DNA from: Hyphomicrobium sp.
GTDB lineage: Bacteria > Pseudomonadota > Alphaproteobacteria > Rhizobiales > Hyphomicrobiaceae
Direction: 5' to 3'
Assembly: GCA_022843145.1 (NCBI GenBank)
Contig: JALHOF010000001.1
Location: 124,001 to 188,000, forward strand
DNA: 64,000 nucleotides
Shown here: positions 16,560-25,910 of the stretch, in pieces
How positions within the stretch are numbered: the stretch's first letter is position 1
How the letters are laid out: each line of letters opens with the position of its first letter
Made by a program: the position numbers and the translations under genes
The notes under the pieces: generated by a model
Told to the model about the DNA's origin: nothing
Databases searched by the model: none
The model's input: only the letters and a program-made list of their open reading frames with translations

Positions 16560-16878
16560 GTAACACTCTCTAATTCAACGTCACTTCAGGCAACGGCTCG
16601 GCAAGCAATAGCGCGCGCCACACCTCCGGCGCGGCGCGAACCATCCGAGGGTTCTCAATATATATGCTGTCTGGCCGAGCCCCGCAACTCTGGTCGAAAG
16701 TGTTGTTTGACCGCCGCCCCCAACCAACGCCCCTTGGCAGCAGGGAATGGCCTTGACGCTCGGCTGCTTTACCTTTTGAAGGGGTACCGAGTGTGGTACG
16801 CAAAACGGCTATCCCGCGCGCTGGACGATCAAATTGCGGCGCGGATGGATTTTTGTGCAGAGGGGGCGCTGCAGAACA
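16560..16878. other. irr-fabA divergent regulatory region
   Basis: These 319 bases hold no supported gene. They should contain the promoters of irr (leftward) and fabABI (rightward). An AT-rich run, CAATATATATGCTG (about 16655-16669), is the most promoter-like element. I did not find a convincing Irr-type (ICE) palindrome by eye. Confidence 0.45.
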
Positions 16879-17403
16879 ATGGCGGAACGCCGATCGAACT
16901 ACGATTTCGACGATTTGCTGGCATGCGGACGCGGCGAACTGTTCGGGCCGGGGAACGCGCAACTGCCGCTCCCTCCGATGCTGATGTTCGATCGTATCAC
17001 CCAGATCGCCGAGACCGGTGGCGCCAATGGCAAGGGCATCGTCGTGGCGGAACTCAAGATCGCCGGCAACAGCCGGCTGGACTGGATGTGGGCGTGTCAC
17101 TTCCAGGGAGATCCGGTGATGCCAGGCTGCCTGCCGATGGATGGCATGTGGCAATTGACCGGGTTCTTCCTCGGCTGGCTGGGCCTGCCTGGCCGGGGTC
17201 GCGCATCCGGCGTTGGCGAAGTCAAATTCACCCGCGAGATCACTCAAGATATCGCGTCACTTGAATACACTATCGACATCAAGCGCGTGATCGCACGCAA
17301 GCTCAAGCTGGTGGAAGCCGACGGCTCTATCCGCATCGATGGTGAAGTCATCTACACCGCAAAAGACATGCGCGTGTTGCTGAAGCCGAGCAGCGAAGCG
17401 TGA
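16879..17403 (+). CDS. fabA: 3-hydroxydecanoyl-ACP dehydratase/isomerase
   Basis: Introduces the cis double bond into growing acyl chains at the C10 stage, starting unsaturated fatty acid synthesis. The 174-residue hot-dog protein contains the active-site His74 in [12 protein letters not shown] and the catalytic Asp88 in [12 protein letters not shown]. The ATG at 16879 ([17 protein letters not shown]) is the family start; in-frame upstream sequence is not conserved. First gene of fabA-fabB-fabI. Confidence 0.96.
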   Translation: MAERRSNYDFDDLLACGRGELFGPGNAQLPLPPMLMFDRITQIAETGGANGKGIVVAELKIAGNSRLDWMWACHFQGDPVMPGCLPMDGMWQLTGFFLGWLGLPGRGRASGVGEVKFTREITQDIASLEYTIDIKRVIARKLKLVEADGSIRIDGEVIYTAKDMRVLLKPSSEA

Positions 17404-17476
17404 GTTCTCCGACCCGCTGCGCCGCGCGGAAATCCGCGACGGCGCGGCGCTTGAACCGTGGATGCAGGAACTTGCC

Positions 17477-18709
17477 ATGAGACGAGTCGTCGTCACCGGA
17501 ATGGGCATCGTGTCGTCCATTGGGAACTCAACCCAGGAAGTGACCGCGTCGCTGCGCGAGGCCAAGTCCGGCATCGCACGCGCTGACAGGTACGCCGAGC
17601 TTGGTTTCAAATGCCAGGTTCACGGTGAGCCGAAGCTCGATTGGGAGGCCATGGTTCCGCGGAAGCCCAAGCGCTTCATGAACGCCGGCATGGCATGGAA
17701 CTACATCGCCATGGATCAGGCGATCCGCGACTCGGGTCTCGAACCTTCGGCTGTCGTCAACGAGCGCACCGGCATTATCATGGGCTCGGGCGGCCCCTCC
17801 ACCGTCGCAATCGTCGCCGCTGCCGACACGACGCGGAACTCCGGCGGCCCGAAGAAGATCGGACCATTCGAGGTTCCGAAGGCGATGTGCTCTGGTCCGT
17901 CCGGCGTGCTCGCAACCGCGTTCCAGATCAAGGGCACCAACTATTCGATCTCGTCGGCCTGCGCGACAAGCGCGCACTGCATCGGCAACGCCGCTGAACT
18001 CATTCAGTGGGGCAAGCAGGACGTCATGTTCGCAGGCGGCTGCGAGGAGCTCGACTGGACGTTGTCCAACTTGTTCGACGCCATGGGCGCGATGTCGTCG
18101 AAGTATAACGCGACGCCGTCGACCGCCAGCCGAGCGTACGACAAGAATCGCGACGGCTTCGTCATCGCCGGTGGTGCGGGCGTGCTCGTGCTCGAGGAAT
18201 ATGAGCGAGCCAAGGCACGCGGCGCCAAAATCTACGGCGAGATCGCCGGATACGGCGCGACGTCGGATGGCTTCGACATGGTCGCGCCGTCGGGTGAGGG
18301 CGCGGTGCGATGCATGAAGCAAGCCCTGGCCGGTTTCGACGGCAAGGGCACGCCACGGATCGACTACATTAATCCGCACGGGACCGGCACGCCGGTCGGC
18401 GACGAGCGTGAGATCGCGGCGATCCGTCAGGTTTTCGGTTCCGACATTCCGCCGATCTCGTCGACCAAATCGCTGACCGGTCATTCGCTCGGTGCGATCG
18501 GTGTCCAGGAAGCCGTGTTCTCATTGCTTATGATGAACAACGGATTCGTGTGCGAAAGCGCGCACATCGAGGAGATCGATCCGGCTTTTGCGGACATGCC
18601 GATCGTTCGCAAGCGGATCGACAACGCGGCACTTAACTGTGTGATGTCGAACAGCTTCGGCTTCGGCGGCACAAATGCCACCCTGGTGTTCAAACGACAC
18701 GACGCATAA
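17477..18709 (+). CDS. fabB: Beta-ketoacyl-ACP synthase I
   Basis: Condensing enzyme that elongates the cis-3-decenoyl product of FabA, so the pair sets the unsaturated fatty acid level. In 410 residues the catalytic triad is Cys162 ([14 protein letters not shown]), His301 ([11 protein letters not shown]) and His336 (GHSLGAIG), with Lys331 in STKSLTGHS. The ATG at 17477 is preceded by AGGAA, giving [16 protein letters not shown]; an ATG 15 bases earlier lacks a ribosome-binding site. It lies 73 bases after fabA. Confidence 0.96.
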   Translation: MRRVVVTGMGIVSSIGNSTQEVTASLREAKSGIARADRYAELGFKCQVHGEPKLDWEAMVPRKPKRFMNAGMAWNYIAMDQAIRDSGLEPSAVVNERTGIIMGSGGPSTVAIVAAADTTRNSGGPKKIGPFEVPKAMCSGPSGVLATAFQIKGTNYSISSACATSAHCIGNAAELIQWGKQDVMFAGGCEELDWTLSNLFDAMGAMSSKYNATPSTASRAYDKNRDGFVIAGGAGVLVLEEYERAKARGAKIYGEIAGYGATSDGFDMVAPSGEGAVRCMKQALAGFDGKGTPRIDYINPHGTGTPVGDEREIAAIRQVFGSDIPPISSTKSLTGHSLGAIGVQEAVFSLLMMNNGFVCESAHIEEIDPAFADMPIVRKRIDNAALNCVMSNSFGFGGTNATLVFKRHDA

Positions 18710-18775
18710 ACCAGCGCCGTCTACGCGGCGAACCTGCCTGTCAATTCTTGTTCGAGCATGGAAGCGAGTGCCCCA

Positions 18776-19639
18776 ATGGCCGATTTTGACGTAGCAAATC
18801 CGGGCCCCCTCATGGCGGGCAAGCGCGGCCTTATCATGGGCGTAGCCAACGACCGGTCGATCGCCTGGGGCATCGCGCGCATCCTTGCAGGGCAAGGGGC
18901 CGAGCTGGCGTTCACGTATCAAGGCGGCGCGTTCGGCCGCCGAGCCGCCCCGCTCGCGCAATCACTCGGCTCGAAAATCATCGAGGAATGCAACGTTCTT
19001 GACATCGCGAGCGTCGACAACGTGTTCGCGCGGATCAAGCAGGAATGGGGCAGCCTCGATTTCGTGGTTCACGCTCTCGCCTACTCCGACCCGAAGGAAC
19101 TGTCGGGCCGTTACGCCGATACGACGCGCGAGAACTTCTCCAATACGATGGTCATTTCGTGCTTCTCGTTCACTGAGGTCGCCAAGCGCGCGGCAGAGCT
19201 GATGCCGAACGGCGGCTCGCTCATCACGCTGAGCTATGGCGGCGCGACCCGTTGGGTGCCCTCCTACAACGTCATGGGCGTTGCCAAGGCCGCCCTCGAA
19301 GCGTCCGTGCGCTATCTCGCGGCCGACCTCGGCCCCCAGGGCATTCGCGTGAACGCAATTTCCGCTGGTCCCATGCGCACGCTCTCCGGCGCCGGCGTCT
19401 CGGACGCGCGCGTCATCTTCAACTACCAGAAAGAGAACGCGCCTCTGCGCCGGACGCCGTCGCTCGACGAAGTCGGCGGATCCGCTCTCTACCTGTTGTC
19501 GCCGATGTCCGGCGCCGTGACAGGTGAGGTGCACTGGGTCGACTGCGGTTACAACACAGTCTCGATGCCGACGCTCGACGCTCTGAAGGCCGCCGATTCC
19601 GGACCGGCTGGCCGCTCTTCGGGGGAAGCTGCGGAATAG
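18776..19639 (+). CDS. fabI: Enoyl-ACP reductase (NADH)
   Basis: Last reductive step of each fatty acid elongation cycle, a short-chain dehydrogenase and the classical triclosan target. The 287 residues show GLIMGVANDRSIAWGIA (cofactor loop), the active-site Tyr and Lys in SYNVMGVAKAALEASVRYLA, and the dimer segment GIRVNAISAGPMRTLSGAG. The start could be the ATG at 18758 or 18776; GGAAGCGAG before the latter is the better ribosome-binding site. It ends the fabABI cluster. Confidence 0.95.
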   Translation: MADFDVANPGPLMAGKRGLIMGVANDRSIAWGIARILAGQGAELAFTYQGGAFGRRAAPLAQSLGSKIIEECNVLDIASVDNVFARIKQEWGSLDFVVHALAYSDPKELSGRYADTTRENFSNTMVISCFSFTEVAKRAAELMPNGGSLITLSYGGATRWVPSYNVMGVAKAALEASVRYLAADLGPQGIRVNAISAGPMRTLSGAGVSDARVIFNYQKENAPLRRTPSLDEVGGSALYLLSPMSGAVTGEVHWVDCGYNTVSMPTLDALKAADSGPAGRSSGEAAE

Positions 19640-19688
19640 CCAGCAACCCGCTTGACGGTCCAGAGCGACTGGCGCACACATCGCACCG

Positions 19689-20549
19689 ATGATCGGAGTA
19701 TTCGATTCAGGACTGGGCGGACTGACCGTGCTCAAAGCGCTACACGAGCGCTTTCCCCAGCACGCGTTCGTCTATTTCGGCGATCACGCCCACGTTCCCT
19801 ATGGCAACCGGCCATCAGACAACATCGTCGATCTCACCCGCATCGCAGTCGAGACGCTGTTCAAGCAGCATTGCCCGCTCGTGCTGCTCGGATGCAATAC
19901 GGCGACCGCCGTCGCAGCGCGCAGACTGCAACAGGTCTGGCTGCCCGGCTCGGGCTGGACTGCCCACAACGTGCTCGGAATCGTCGCACCGACCGTCGAA
20001 GCAGCAACGCAGACGCCGTGGGCGGTTTCGACGCCGCAGTATCCGCAGAAGTACAACTCCGACACGATCGCCGTATTCGGAACCACCCGCACGATCACTT
20101 CCGGTGTGTTCCCGGAAGAGATCCGCAAGCGCTGCCCGCGCGTCGAAGTCGTGCAGCAAATCTGCGCAGATCTGGCCGGCGCCATCGAGGACGAAGCGCC
20201 TGAAACCGCGCTCGATCAGTTGGTCAAAGCCGGTGTGGAAGGGCTTCTGGCTCAGACCGGTGGCCGGCCGCCGCACCGCGCGATTCTGGGGTGCACGCAT
20301 TTCCCATTGGTCGAGCATCTGTTCCGCCGCCATTTGCCGCCGTTTACGCGGATCTTGTCGCAGCCCGAGATCGTCGCCGACAGCCTCGAGGACTACCTCG
20401 CGCGCCGGCCGCATTATGCCGAGAGCGCACCTGGCACGCCGAACTTGCAACTTCTGACAACGGGCGATCCTGTCGAGATCACAAAGCGCGCCGGTGTCTT
20501 CTGGCCCGGCGTTCCGGACTTTGCGCACGCGCTCGCCTGTCGGCCTTGA
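19689..20549 (+). CDS. murI: Glutamate racemase
   Basis: Makes D-glutamate for peptidoglycan. The 286 residues carry GVFDSGLGGLTVL at the start and the two catalytic cysteines, Cys69 in LLGCNTATA and Cys202 in ILGCTHFPLVE. It follows fabI by 49 bases and converges on pnp. A stretch around 85-120 (LPGSGWTAHN and WAVSTPQYPQ) looks like small insertions relative to the commonest MurI proteins. Confidence 0.93.
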   Translation: MIGVFDSGLGGLTVLKALHERFPQHAFVYFGDHAHVPYGNRPSDNIVDLTRIAVETLFKQHCPLVLLGCNTATAVAARRLQQVWLPGSGWTAHNVLGIVAPTVEAATQTPWAVSTPQYPQKYNSDTIAVFGTTRTITSGVFPEEIRKRCPRVEVVQQICADLAGAIEDEAPETALDQLVKAGVEGLLAQTGGRPPHRAILGCTHFPLVEHLFRRHLPPFTRILSQPEIVADSLEDYLARRPHYAESAPGTPNLQLLTTGDPVEITKRAGVFWPGVPDFAHALACRP

Positions 20550-20582
20550 AAGGCCCGCATCGCGGCAAGATTGAAACGACAA

Positions 20583-20606
20583 GGCCGCCGGATCGCTCCG
20601 GCGGCC
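20583..20606. terminator. Hairpin between convergent murI and pnp, probable bidirectional terminator
   Basis: A perfect ten-base-pair stem GGCCGCCGGA/TCCGGCGGCC with loop TCGC sits 34 bases after the murI stop and 33 bases after the pnp stop. Both flanks are only moderately T-rich (ATTCGCATT rightward, TTGTCGTTTC leftward). Confidence 0.75.
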
Positions 20607-20638
20607 ATTCGCATTCCTGAATTCTAAAACGGCTCAAT

Positions 20639-22834
20639 TCAGCGACGCGGACCGCGACGCTCGCCACCACGGCCACCTTCGCGGCGCGGCGGACGGCTCT
20701 CGAACACTTCCTCCGGTTCGCCTTCGGCGCGGGGGATTTCCTGTCCGGTCGTCTGGTCGACGATCTTCATCGACAGACGGGTTTTGCCGCGATCGTCGAA
20801 ACCGAGAAGCTTGACGTAGACTTCCTGGCCTTCCTTCACGACCTCGCCGACCGTTTCCGGACGGCCGTTGGTCAGCTGCGAAATGTGGACGAGACCGTCC
20901 TTCGCGCCGAAGAAATTCACGAACGCACCGAACTCCATGATCTTCACGACCTTGCCCTTGTAGATCGTGCCGACCTCGGGCTCTGAGGTGATGCCGCGGA
21001 TGCGGGCCAGCGCCTTTTCGATCGACTCGCGGTTGGCGGAGGCGATCTTGACGGTGCCGTCGTCCTCGATATCGATCTTGGCGCCCGATTCCGCAACGAT
21101 CTCGCGGATGACCGAACCGCCCGAGCCGATCACTTCGCGAATCTTGTCGGTCGGGATCTTGATCGTTTCGATGCGCGGCGCGTGTTCGCCGAGCTCGGTG
21201 CGGGCGCCGGTCAGTGCCTTCGACATCTCGCCCAGGATATGCAAGCGGCCGGCGTTCGCCTGATCGAGCGCGATGCGCATGATCTCTTCGGTGATGCCGG
21301 TGATCTTGATGTCCATTTGCAGCGAGGTGATACCGTTCGCCGTGCCGGCCACCTTGAAGTCCATGTCGCCGAGGTGGTCCTCGTCACCGAGAATGTCCGA
21401 AAGGACGGCAAAGTCGTTGCCTTCCTTGATCAGACCCATCGCGATACCCGCGACCGGCGACTTCAGCGGCACGCCAGCATCCATCAGCGCGAGCGAGGTG
21501 CCGCACACCGTGGCCATCGACGACGAGCCGTTACTCTCGGTGATCTCCGACACGACACGCAGCGTGTAGGGGAACTCCTCCGCCGACGGCAGCAGCGGAC
21601 GTACGGCGCGCCAGGCGAGCTTGCCGTGGCCGATTTCGCGGCGGCCGGGCGAACCCATGCGGCCAGTCTCGCCGACAGAATAGGGAGGGAAATTGTAGTG
21701 GAGCAGGAAGCGCTCCTTCTTCGTGCCCTCGAGGCTGTCGACATACTGCTCGTCTTCACCCGTGCCGAGCGTTGCGACGACCAGAGCCTGAGTCTCGCCG
21801 CGCGTGAACAGCGCCGAGCCGTGCGTACGGGGCAGGACGTGCACCTGGGACACGATCGGACGCACCGTCTTCAGGTCGCGCCCGTCGATGCGGCGACCGG
21901 TCTTGACGACATCATTGCGCATGATGTCCATCTCGAGCTTCTTGAAGGCATCGCCGAGCAGAACCTTGTCGGCGGGTTGATCGGCAGGAAGCTCGATTTC
22001 CGAGAAGACTTTCGATTTGGCTTCGGCCACGAGATCCTGGCGCTTGCCCTTTTCCTTGGTCGAGAACGCGGTGCGCAGCGTCGCCTCGGCGACGGCCTTG
22101 ACCTTGCTCTTGTACTTGTCGTTGTCGGGGAGCTTGATGTCCCAAGGCTCCTTCGCGGCGGTCTCGGCGAGCTTGATGATCGCCTCGATGACCGGCTGGA
22201 AGTGCTTGTGGCCGAACATAACGGCGTCGAGCATGATCTTCTCGGACAGCTCCTTCGCCTCGCTTTCGACCATCATCACGGCGTCATGCGTGCCGGCGAT
22301 GACGAGATCGAGCGCGCTTTCGGGCATCTCGTCGACCATCGGGTTCAGCACGTATTCGCCGCCGATGTAACCGACGCGGGCTGCGGCGATCGGACCGAGG
22401 AACGGCAGGCCAGACAGCGTCAGCGCAGCGGATGCCGCGACCATGCCGAGAATATCGGGATCATTCTCGAGATCGTGCGAAAGAACGGTGACGACGACCT
22501 GGACTTCGTTCTTGAAGCCTTCGACGAACAGCGGGCGGATCGGCCGATCGATGAGGCGCGACGTCAGCGTCTCTTTCTCAGTCGGACGGCCTTCGCGCTT
22601 GAAGTAGCCGCCCGGGATCTTGCCGGCGGCGTAGGTGCGCTCCTGGTAGTTCACGGTGAGCGGGAAGAAGTCGATGCCGGGCTTCGGGCTCTTGGCGCCA
22701 ACGACGGTCGCCAGCACGCTGGTCTCGCCATACTGGGCGACGACGGCGGCGTCGGCCTGCCGCGCCATCTGTCCGGTCTCGAGCCGCAGCTTGCGGCCAC
22801 CCCAGTCGATTTCCACGCGATGGATGTCAAACAT
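20639..22834 (-). CDS. pnp: Polyribonucleotide nucleotidyltransferase (PNPase)
   Basis: 3'-5' phosphorolytic exoribonuclease of the RNA degradation machinery (731 aa). It has two RNase PH-like domains (about 10-210 and 300-540, with [15 protein letters not shown] and [20 protein letters not shown] in the second). These are followed by a KH domain ([20 protein letters not shown]) and an S1 domain ([19 protein letters not shown]), then a Glu/Arg tail ([12 protein letters not shown]). The ATG at 22834 gives the family start [14 protein letters not shown]. rpsO lies 227 bases upstream on the same strand, the usual rpsO-pnp order. Confidence 0.97.
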   Translation of the reverse strand: MFDIHRVEIDWGGRKLRLETGQMARQADAAVVAQYGETSVLATVVGAKSPKPGIDFFPLTVNYQERTYAAGKIPGGYFKREGRPTEKETLTSRLIDRPIRPLFVEGFKNEVQVVVTVLSHDLENDPDILGMVAASAALTLSGLPFLGPIAAARVGYIGGEYVLNPMVDEMPESALDLVIAGTHDAVMMVESEAKELSEKIMLDAVMFGHKHFQPVIEAIIKLAETAAKEPWDIKLPDNDKYKSKVKAVAEATLRTAFSTKEKGKRQDLVAEAKSKVFSEIELPADQPADKVLLGDAFKKLEMDIMRNDVVKTGRRIDGRDLKTVRPIVSQVHVLPRTHGSALFTRGETQALVVATLGTGEDEQYVDSLEGTKKERFLLHYNFPPYSVGETGRMGSPGRREIGHGKLAWRAVRPLLPSAEEFPYTLRVVSEITESNGSSSMATVCGTSLALMDAGVPLKSPVAGIAMGLIKEGNDFAVLSDILGDEDHLGDMDFKVAGTANGITSLQMDIKITGITEEIMRIALDQANAGRLHILGEMSKALTGARTELGEHAPRIETIKIPTDKIREVIGSGGSVIREIVAESGAKIDIEDDGTVKIASANRESIEKALARIRGITSEPEVGTIYKGKVVKIMEFGAFVNFFGAKDGLVHISQLTNGRPETVGEVVKEGQEVYVKLLGFDDRGKTRLSMKIVDQTTGQEIPRAEGEPEEVFESRPPRREGGRGGERRGPRR

Positions 22835-22999
22835 ATCGGATCTTTCGTTTTTGCTTCTCTCAACGGTCGGTCGAACGTGGGCGTGCGGATCGCGCACGCC
22901 GGGAGCGCATGACGGCTAGTTCGCGTTTGCACGCGGACAGCCTATCGAAGCGCAGCGCGCGCCAGCATCCCTTGCGGAGCCGGCGCGACGCGAACTTGG

Positions 23000-23031
23000 A
23001 GCGCTGTGGAAAATCTCAGTTCTGCAGCGCT
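23000..23031 (-). other. Stem-loop in the rpsO-pnp intergenic region
   Basis: Inverted repeat AGCGCTG (23000-23006) and CAGCGCT (23025-23031) with an 18-base loop lies between the rpsO stop and pnp start. There is no T tract. In E. coli the pnp leader has a stem cut by RNase III that mediates autoregulation; a similar role here is only inferred from position. Confidence 0.4.
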
Positions 23032-23061
23032 TGGAGTGCAACTCGTGCGCGTGCGCCGCAA

Positions 23062-23343
23062 TCAGCGACGGATGTTGTTCTTCTCGATGATCGACTGGTA
23101 GCGGGCGACGTCCTTGCCCTTGACGTAGTCGAGCAGTTGGCGGCGCAGTGCCACCATCTTGAGAAGGCCACGACGCGAGTGGTTGTCCTTCTTATGCGTC
23201 TTGAAATGCTCGGTCAGGTGGTTGATGCGGTGGGTCAGCACCGCGACCTGTACTTCCGGCGAGCCGGTATCGTTGGCCTTGGTGGCGCTGGACTTGATTA
23301 CAGCAGCCTTGGCGGCCTTGTTCTCGGGACGAACGTCCGACAT
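23062..23343 (-). CDS. rpsO: 30S ribosomal protein S15
   Basis: 93-residue primary 16S rRNA-binding protein of the small subunit platform. Signature segments are [41 protein letters not shown] and [12 protein letters not shown]. The ATG at 23343 is preceded by AAGGAG; in-frame upstream sequence is not part of the family. It is slightly longer than the common 89 residues because of an Ala/Lys-rich start ([20 protein letters not shown]). Confidence 0.98.
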   Translation of the reverse strand: MSDVRPENKAAKAAVIKSSATKANDTGSPEVQVAVLTHRINHLTEHFKTHKKDNHSRRGLLKMVALRRQLLDYVKGKDVARYQSIIEKNNIRR

Positions 23344-23556
23344 CTGCAACTCCTTATGATTGAGATGGAGCGGAACCCCGAGCCTCGGCTCGCGGTTCCT
23401 GGGTGCGGCCACGGCCGGGATGTCGTCCAGCAGGGTCGCAAAATGCACCCGACGCGGCACCGGTCTGGCACCACGTCGGATTGCGCGCTTTATACACGCG
23501 CCCGGGCGCAAGGCGAGCGAAATCGTCAATCCGCACTGGCTCGCAGCGTGCGGAGC

Positions 23557-23895
23557 TCAGAAATCGCCTTTGCAGACGGCCGAACCGTCGCCCACCTTGA
23601 CGAAGCCGACCGGCGCGCCGGTTTGATCCTGAATTTCAACCCACATTTCCATCATGCTGTCGCCGCCCTGCCCGTGGGCCGGCTGTGACGAGCCACTCTT
23701 CCAAGCCGGATCGACGTCGGCGCGGCGCACTTCGGCCCCGCCCGGTTTGTCGTAAATCGGAATGCTTTTGGCCTCGGCGTTTATTGTACATACCAGCATC
23801 GCCTCAACCTGCGTCGGCGCCAGAGCCAAAGTCGCCGCGGCGAAAATTCCGAGTTGCAGGCTCGATCCTACGAAACCCATTGATCGCTTCACCAT
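23557..23895 (-). CDS. Small exported protein, SH3-like, unknown function
   Basis: 112 residues with a signal peptide (about 1-32, ending APTQVEA) and a short domain with AKSIPIYDKPGGAEV near its start and MWVEIQDQTGAPVGFVKVGD at its end. The pattern of a conserved small domain ending in GFVKVGDG is like SH3-type wall-binding modules. Two cysteines (CTINAEAK and VCKGDF) could form a disulfide linking the ends. The ATG at 23895 has a strong AAGGGGGA ribosome-binding site. It sits between truB and rpsO, interrupting an otherwise translation-related block. Confidence 0.7.
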   Translation of the reverse strand: MVKRSMGFVGSSLQLGIFAAATLALAPTQVEAMLVCTINAEAKSIPIYDKPGGAEVRRADVDPAWKSGSSQPAHGQGGDSMMEMWVEIQDQTGAPVGFVKVGDGSAVCKGDF

Positions 23896-24007
23896 CCGTG
23901 TTCCCCCTTGCGGATTCAGTCCGGGGCCACATTCGACTTGATTGGGACGGCGATGTGGCAGGCGGCATCTGCTCCGGCAAAAGCAAGCGATCAGTGTTCA
24001 TTCGGCA

Positions 24008-24919
24008 TCAATCGAGATTGAACACGCGCGTCGGCCTCAACGCCCCCTTCTCGATCTCGCCAAGCGCGATCAATCGGCCGCGCGACAGCGCATAGGCTGC
24101 CCCGTGCAACACCGGCGCATCGCGTCCACGGATCAGCACGGCTTGGCCACGGCAAAGCGACGCGGCGTCCGAAGGACTGACGTCGAGCGCCATAATATCT
24201 CCGAGGGCGCTTTCGACGGGCCGAAGGTCGCTTCCGATCTCACCGCTCTCGGCATGTTCGCGGAGGTCGTCGAGCGGTACGGACATGCTCTCGGTGAAGG
24301 TGCCGACGCGAGTGCGGCGCAAGGCTACGACGTGGCCGTAGCATCCGAGCAGGCGGCCCATGTCGCGGGCGATGGCGCGCACATAGGTGCCTTTGCCGCA
24401 CTCGGCTTCGAACACCGTCGTATCGTCGGCGGGCATATCGACCACGCGCAGGCTGTCGATGACGACGGTGCGCGGCTCGAGGGTGACGATCTCTCCGTCA
24501 CGCGCCAGATCGTACGCGCGGTTGCCATCGATCTTGATGGCCGAGAACGCGGGCGGCACTTGGCTGATCTCTCCGACGAAGCGCGGTAGGATATCCCCGA
24601 TGGCTTCGAGCGTCGGACGATTTTCAGACGTCGCCGAAGGTCCCGTTTCGGCATCGTCGGTCGGCGTTTCCCCGCCCCAGCGAACCGCGAAGCGATAGGC
24701 CTTGGCGCCGTCGACGGCGAACGACACGGTTTTGGTCGCTTCGCCGAGCGCGATCGGCAAAATGCCTGTTGCGAGAGGGTCGAGCGTGCCGGCATGCCCA
24801 GCTTTCTGGGCATTGAACAAGCGCTTTACGATGGCCACGGCCTGCGTGCTCGTCACGCCGATCGGTTTGTCGAGAACCACCCAACCGTGGACGGGATCGC
24901 CCTTCTTGCGTCGTGCCAT
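24008..24919 (-). CDS. truB: tRNA pseudouridine(55) synthase
   Basis: Converts U55 of the tRNA T-loop to pseudouridine. The 303 residues include VHGWVVLDKPIGVTSTQAV, the catalytic motif GHAGTLDPLATGILP with Asp47, and KAYRFAVRWG. A PUA-like end (about 250-300) has CRGQAVLIRG. A GGAGCAC ribosome-binding site precedes the ATG. Directly downstream of rbfA (47 bases), as in the canonical nusA-infB-rbfA-truB order. Confidence 0.97.
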   Translation of the reverse strand: MARRKKGDPVHGWVVLDKPIGVTSTQAVAIVKRLFNAQKAGHAGTLDPLATGILPIALGEATKTVSFAVDGAKAYRFAVRWGGETPTDDAETGPSATSENRPTLEAIGDILPRFVGEISQVPPAFSAIKIDGNRAYDLARDGEIVTLEPRTVVIDSLRVVDMPADDTTVFEAECGKGTYVRAIARDMGRLLGCYGHVVALRRTRVGTFTESMSVPLDDLREHAESGEIGSDLRPVESALGDIMALDVSPSDAASLCRGQAVLIRGRDAPVLHGAAYALSRGRLIALGEIEKGALRPTRVFNLD

Positions 24920-24966
24920 GTGTGCTCCGGCCTCGCCACGACTACGGTGGCTAGGCGATGATTATG

Positions 24967-25404
24967 TCAGGTGTCGTCGCGCTCATCGGGTTCGGGGCGC
25001 GCTCTGGTACTGTCGATCAGCCGGTCGATGCGCGTCGCCTCCTCGAAGCTCACGTCGCGGCGGAAGCGCAGATCGGGTGCGAATTTGAGATTGATCGCGT
25101 GCGCGATCTCAGTGCGGATGTATTTCTTGTTGGCCTCGAGCGCCGCGATGACCGGCAGTACGTCCTTGCCGCCGAGCGGCATGACGTAAACGGTCGCGAG
25201 CTTCAAGTCCGGCGACATCCGGACCTCGGGAATCGTAATCACGTGGCTCGCCAGCACGTCGTCGTGGATGTCGCCGCGCGTCAGCATCTCGGCCAGCGAA
25301 TGGCGGATCATTTCGCCGACGCGCAGCATGCGCTGCGACGCTCCCGCGGCGCCTGCCGCTCCCGACCTGACGCTCGATTTGGCGCTGGATTTCTTGCGGG
25401 TCAT
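24967..25404 (-). CDS. rbfA: 30S ribosome-binding factor A
   Basis: 145-residue KH-fold assembly factor that binds the 30S subunit and helps mature the 5' end of 16S rRNA. Family segments are [38 protein letters not shown] and [18 protein letters not shown]. The ATG at 25404 ([11 protein letters not shown]) gives a basic leader of about 30 residues before the domain. It lies in the infB-to-truB gap, after a small gene of unknown function. Confidence 0.95.
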   Translation of the reverse strand: MTRKKSSAKSSVRSGAAGAAGASQRMLRVGEMIRHSLAEMLTRGDIHDDVLASHVITIPEVRMSPDLKLATVYVMPLGGKDVLPVIAALEANKKYIRTEIAHAINLKFAPDLRFRRDVSFEEATRIDRLIDSTRARPEPDERDDT

Positions 25405-25529
25405 GTTCTTGCACCGTACCGGGGTCGAACCGGTCACGGCCTCTGAAAATGGAAATGGTCGGGCTCGCTAACAGCTTTGACCATCCGAAGCAACCCCAGC
25501 TCCCGGACGGACATCGGAGGAACGTCCCC

Positions 25530-25823
25530 TCATCCCAGCGGAATCGTGAGAACCGCGTGGCCGGTAACACTGGCCAAACGCTCGGACAAGCCCGCGACGA
25601 TGGCGGTCTCCGCGGCGCGGTCGAGGTGGCCCCCCTCGAACCAGACGCGCAGTCCCGGCATCTCGTCGTCGATCACGACAACATCTCCCGTGGCGACGTG
25701 GCGCAGCCGAAGGATGCCCCAGCCCTCCTCTCGTACGAGGTCTGAAGTCGGCAGGCAGGCCAACACTTCGGGGCGCAGCTGCAGAAAATGCCCGTCCTCG
25801 CGCTTGATCAGGAAATTGGCCAT
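25530..25823 (-). CDS. Conserved-looking small protein of unknown function between infB and rbfA
   Basis: 97 residues, soluble, beginning MANFLIKREDGHFLQLRPEV and ending VTGHAVLTIPLG, with alternating strands (GILRLRHVATGDVVVIDDE, LRVWFEGGHLD) and a C-terminal helix. Codon use is like that of its neighbours and AGGTGA lies before the ATG at 25823. It is in the infB-rbfA interval on the operon strand, 87 bases after infB and 125 bases before rbfA. I do not recognise a family. Co-transcription with translation genes suggests, but does not show, a link to ribosome function. Confidence 0.65.
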   Translation of the reverse strand: MANFLIKREDGHFLQLRPEVLACLPTSDLVREEGWGILRLRHVATGDVVVIDDEMPGLRVWFEGGHLDRAAETAIVAGLSERLASVTGHAVLTIPLG

Positions 25824-25910
25824 CGGCTGCGGTCACCTGCGTGTCATTGAGCCGGAACGGCAGCGGCGACGGCAATGTTTGCCGCCGCCGCTGAATTGCT
25901 TCGCGATCGA

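Noticed and set aside
21182-22912. Long plus-strand open frame opposite pnp (576 codons)
   Set aside because: Shadow of pnp caused by high G+C codon bias; its translation is His/Arg/Asp-rich without domains and it has no ribosome-binding site.
25418-25434. T-arm-like sequence ACCGG-GGTCGAA-CCGGT upstream of rbfA, as in a tRNA
   Set aside because: No matching acceptor, D or anticodon stems upstream and no CCA end; a chance hairpin or at most a remnant. A tRNA search would settle it.
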